Origin: a virus
DNA length: 25,059 nucleotides
Virus record (IMG/VR): IMGVR_UViG_3300030102_007332
Coordinates: 1 to 25,059 of that record
Reading direction: 5' to 3' (one strand)
Made by a program: the position numbers and the translations under genes. Below the pieces are notes generated by a model, which had not been told where the DNA came from, searched no databases, and was given only the letters and a program-made list of their open reading frames with translations. Positions 23,901 through 25,059 of the stretch are shown here, one piece after another; position 1 is the first letter of the stretch, and the number at the start of each line of letters is the position of its first letter.

Positions 23901-24128
23901 TCTAAAAAACTCAGAAGTTAATTCTACCAACTCAGGACTAATATCTGTTTTTGTATGAACAATATCACCAGCAACATAGATTAAACTATTTTTAGGTAAA
24001 AGTTTTGCTTCTTTATATAGTTTTCTAAATACTTGCCTGTATTCCTTATGTCTTTTGAAGTTTCTAATATGTATATCAGCTACATGTAGAATCTTTTCTA
24101 CCTTATCAAATCCAACGTCTATTTGCAT
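20988..24128 (-). CDS. Fused Mre11-type nuclease and Rad50-type ATPase (T4 gp47 + gp46 / SbcD + SbcC)
   Basis: A single 1046-residue polypeptide. Residues 1 to about 340 are a metallophosphoesterase with all five motifs: DIH (18-20), GD (54-55), GNHD (89-92), HHG (158-160) and GDIH (192-195). Residues about 370-1046 are an SMC/Rad50-like ATPase: Walker A APNHSGKS at about 403-410, long coiled coils at about 550-700 and 735-880, a hook-like CDFC at about 718-721 between them, signature LTSGMEKFISS at about 950, Walker B FLAIDEGFGNLD at about 980, and an H-loop histidine in VVISHIDLM. In T4 these are separate proteins, gp47 and gp46, that resect double-strand ends for recombination-dependent replication; SbcCD does the same in bacteria. 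The fusion fixes nuclease and ATPase at one to one. The ATG overlaps the end of the primase gene by 10 bases. No frame break is seen. Confidence 0.93.
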   Translation of the reverse strand: MQIDVGFDKVEKILHVADIHIRNFKRHKEYRQVFRKLYKEAKLLPKNSLIYVAGDIVHTKTDISPELVELTSEFFRKLADIRPTIVITGNHDANLNNSSRLDALSPIIDNLAHPHLHYLKNSGIYRVSNIDFIVMSVFDDPKDFPDATQASNIKIGLHHGPVHNSVTDIGYVVNNESLKQSVFKGCDLVLLGDIHKRQYLDKNETIAYAGSLIQQNFGETFENHGYMLWDMNTLKGEFIDIHNDYGYYTVDMIDGKLPNIDNIPKYPRLRIRTTNTTQAELKKGLVEIRKKARVRDVIHIKTDKLANISNNSKNAIEITKDIRDSNYQNELIVDYLERNYDLDPDLLTRIRKINRDLNSLLPDVEISRNVSWKPKTFKFSNMFSYGENNEINFQNMNGTVGIFAPNHSGKSAILDAVAYCLFDKCSRTKSASEVMNTTKNNFSCLFNFEIDGIDYFIERRAKRSHTGHVRVDVDFWMIDEAGEKVSLNGEQRVYTNRNIRGYLGYYEDFVLTALSLQNNNTGFIDKTQVEKKDLLAQFLDITVFEELYRVANEEIKEVEVLLKHFKDLDFTQQLIDSEEQLQIHEEDYKNYEKIKDSINKKREKLNDKIIEQTSNLLKLDSITDIKELKTKKKDILLEISSAEERLAKYDRYFSENTPRLRELTRLEKKHNAEDIEDRLKKLKLTRTEQTTVKSELDKLKIIIKNKLDKLKAIGQFDPNCDFCKNTPFVQSAFKIENELRDDKISVNRLLDRQSKLDSLVTILEPVETESVELKNIIDEHNKLSKYQSEIKLKRVQRRSELREKNRNLNSVEKEIDKYYKNEENLRHNAKIQKKIDSLKEQLADISIEQKENSTNLQETFSKLSMVKQSIDSIHSSIEQAHDLEEKYKAYEYYLNSIQRNGVPYELISNILPYIQEEVNTILSQIVDFNIEFSVDGKNINTLISYGDNKKWALELTSGMEKFISSLAIRVGLINVSNLPRPNFLAIDEGFGNLDATNLNSIFMLFDYLKTEFDYVVVISHIDLMRDITDNLLEINKSAGLSKVVYN

Positions 24129-25039
24129 ATAAATTTATACTCCATCAATTTTCCAAATGTTAAAGGCTCAGACTTATCAAGTAATTTTTGAAAGTTTTCA
24201 TATCCTAATTCACTAGGATCTGATTCTCCTAAGTCTACTATATGTACTTCTTTATCTAAGCTCATAAAATATTCTGCCATTTTTATAGAATGTTCTAGTG
24301 CATCTGTATCTAGTGCAATGTTTATTCTACGTACTTTATTTTTTATTACCTTTGTTTTAAGATTATCTAACATTAGCTTACCAAATAGAGGTATTGCATT
24401 GTATTTAGCAGCTATTGCGTCAAAAGCTCCTTCAACAACTGTAATTGGTTCATCCCAGTTTATATGTAAATCAAAACCTATAATATCTTTACTTACCCTA
24501 GGATTATTATGTTTATAGTTTGCATCTTTGTAATAACTTCTACCCGTAAAGAAGTTCAAATTACCTTCATAATCATAACTAGGTATAATTATCATTCCAC
24601 CATATCTTCCACTTTCACAATAGCCAATGCCATATCTTAAAATATCTTGACCTGTTATTCCTCTACCTAATAAATAATTTATAGCATTTCTATACTCAGG
24701 ACTTTTTTTATTTGCTAAATACAGTGGAATATATTCACTAGGCAATGATAAGTCATCATATTTTTTATTACTATCGACTTTAACTATTTTACCAGTTAGT
24801 TTAGATAGTCTATTTATTATTTCTCTAGAAACATTTAATTTTTTGAACAATGAAGATATAGTTCTACCTTTAACACTGCATACCCAACAATGCCATTTTT
24901 CTGTTTCTAAATTTAGATTAAACTTTCTCTTATGGTGCTTACAAAAAGGACAGTGAAAGCCAACTTCTCCAGTCTGTTCATTTGTTTTTGAACGACCAAG
25001 CACTTGTTCTAATATTTGTATGATTCTTAAATTACCCAT
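24119..25039 (-). CDS. DNA primase, DnaG/T4 gp61 type
   Basis: A 306-residue primase that makes RNA primers for lagging-strand synthesis at the phage fork, normally with a gp41/DnaB-type helicase. The N-terminal zinc finger has C30 and C33 (HCPFCKHHKRKF) and C51 and C54 (HCWVCSVKG), the CHC2-like fold. The middle part (about 100-190) contains GIGYCESGRYGGMIIIPSYD, equivalent to the RNA-polymerase basic domain. The TOPRIM part has the catalytic glutamate E203 in VVEGAFDAIAA and the aspartates D244 and D246 in IALDTDA. The protein is close to T4 gp61 in size (342) and much shorter than DnaG because the helicase-binding C-terminus is small. The ATG at 25039 has no Shine-Dalgarno (CCTATAAATG); the upstream 20 bases of the window are AT-rich and hold nothing else. 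The gene is co-transcribed with the nuclease-ATPase. Confidence 0.9.
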   Translation of the reverse strand: MGNLRIIQILEQVLGRSKTNEQTGEVGFHCPFCKHHKRKFNLNLETEKWHCWVCSVKGRTISSLFKKLNVSREIINRLSKLTGKIVKVDSNKKYDDLSLPSEYIPLYLANKKSPEYRNAINYLLGRGITGQDILRYGIGYCESGRYGGMIIIPSYDYEGNLNFFTGRSYYKDANYKHNNPRVSKDIIGFDLHINWDEPITVVEGAFDAIAAKYNAIPLFGKLMLDNLKTKVIKNKVRRINIALDTDALEHSIKMAEYFMSLDKEVHIVDLGESDPSELGYENFQKLLDKSEPLTFGKLMEYKFICK

Positions 25040-25059
25040 TTATAGGTATAATATAATAA

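Overview
The window looks like part of a tailed-phage genome, most likely a T4-like myovirus of an AT-rich marine-type lineage. All genes lie on the minus strand, so transcription runs from the right end to the left end. Coding density is very high: most gaps are under 20 bases and the longest is about 83. I see no tRNA, rRNA, CRISPR array, integrase or insertion sequence. The T4-like call rests on a gp17-type large terminase, a small DnaG-type primase, a gp46/gp47-type nuclease-ATPase, and a conserved C-terminal domain that I recognise from marine T4-like virion proteins. The host cannot be read from the sequence.

Layout in transcription order. (1) 25039-20988, DNA metabolism: a zinc-finger/TOPRIM primase overlaps a 1046-residue protein that fuses an Mre11/gp47-type nuclease to a Rad50/gp46-type ATPase. 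(2) 20923-6168, virion appendages: a 3000-residue tail protein with a GTG start, built partly from duplicated modules; a 116-residue small structural protein; a 590-residue fibre-like protein; two small conserved-looking genes of 63 and 50 codons; and 269- and 765-residue fibre-like proteins. The fibre-like proteins share short coding boxes of the type ITASGDISASG and, in two cases, the same start (NWKK..VSGS). (3) 6171-3076: a small coiled-coil protein, a 771-residue protein joining an NMN-adenylyltransferase-like domain to a ligase-like (KxDG) nucleotidyltransferase domain, and a zinc-binding protein. (4) 3018-1772: an XhlA-like membrane protein, a coiled-coil protein and a 3TM-holin-like protein, possibly a lysis or membrane group. 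(5) 1729-1, packaging: the large terminase and the first 48 codons of a probable portal protein.

The most unusual points are these. The nuclease and ATPase are one polypeptide. The NMNAT-like and ligase-like domains are joined. The giant tail protein carries two copies, 1500 bases apart, of a module that resembles a von Willebrand A fold, and two copies, 1224 bases apart, of a second module. Every intergenic gap longer than 14 bases carries the octamer TATAAATA, identical to the T4 late-promoter core but facing against the genes. That octamer may mark a transcription or 5'-leader signal specific to this lineage.

Taken together, the window runs from replication/recombination through host recognition and membrane functions to head packaging, probably as several transcription units that each begin at one of the AT-rich gaps.
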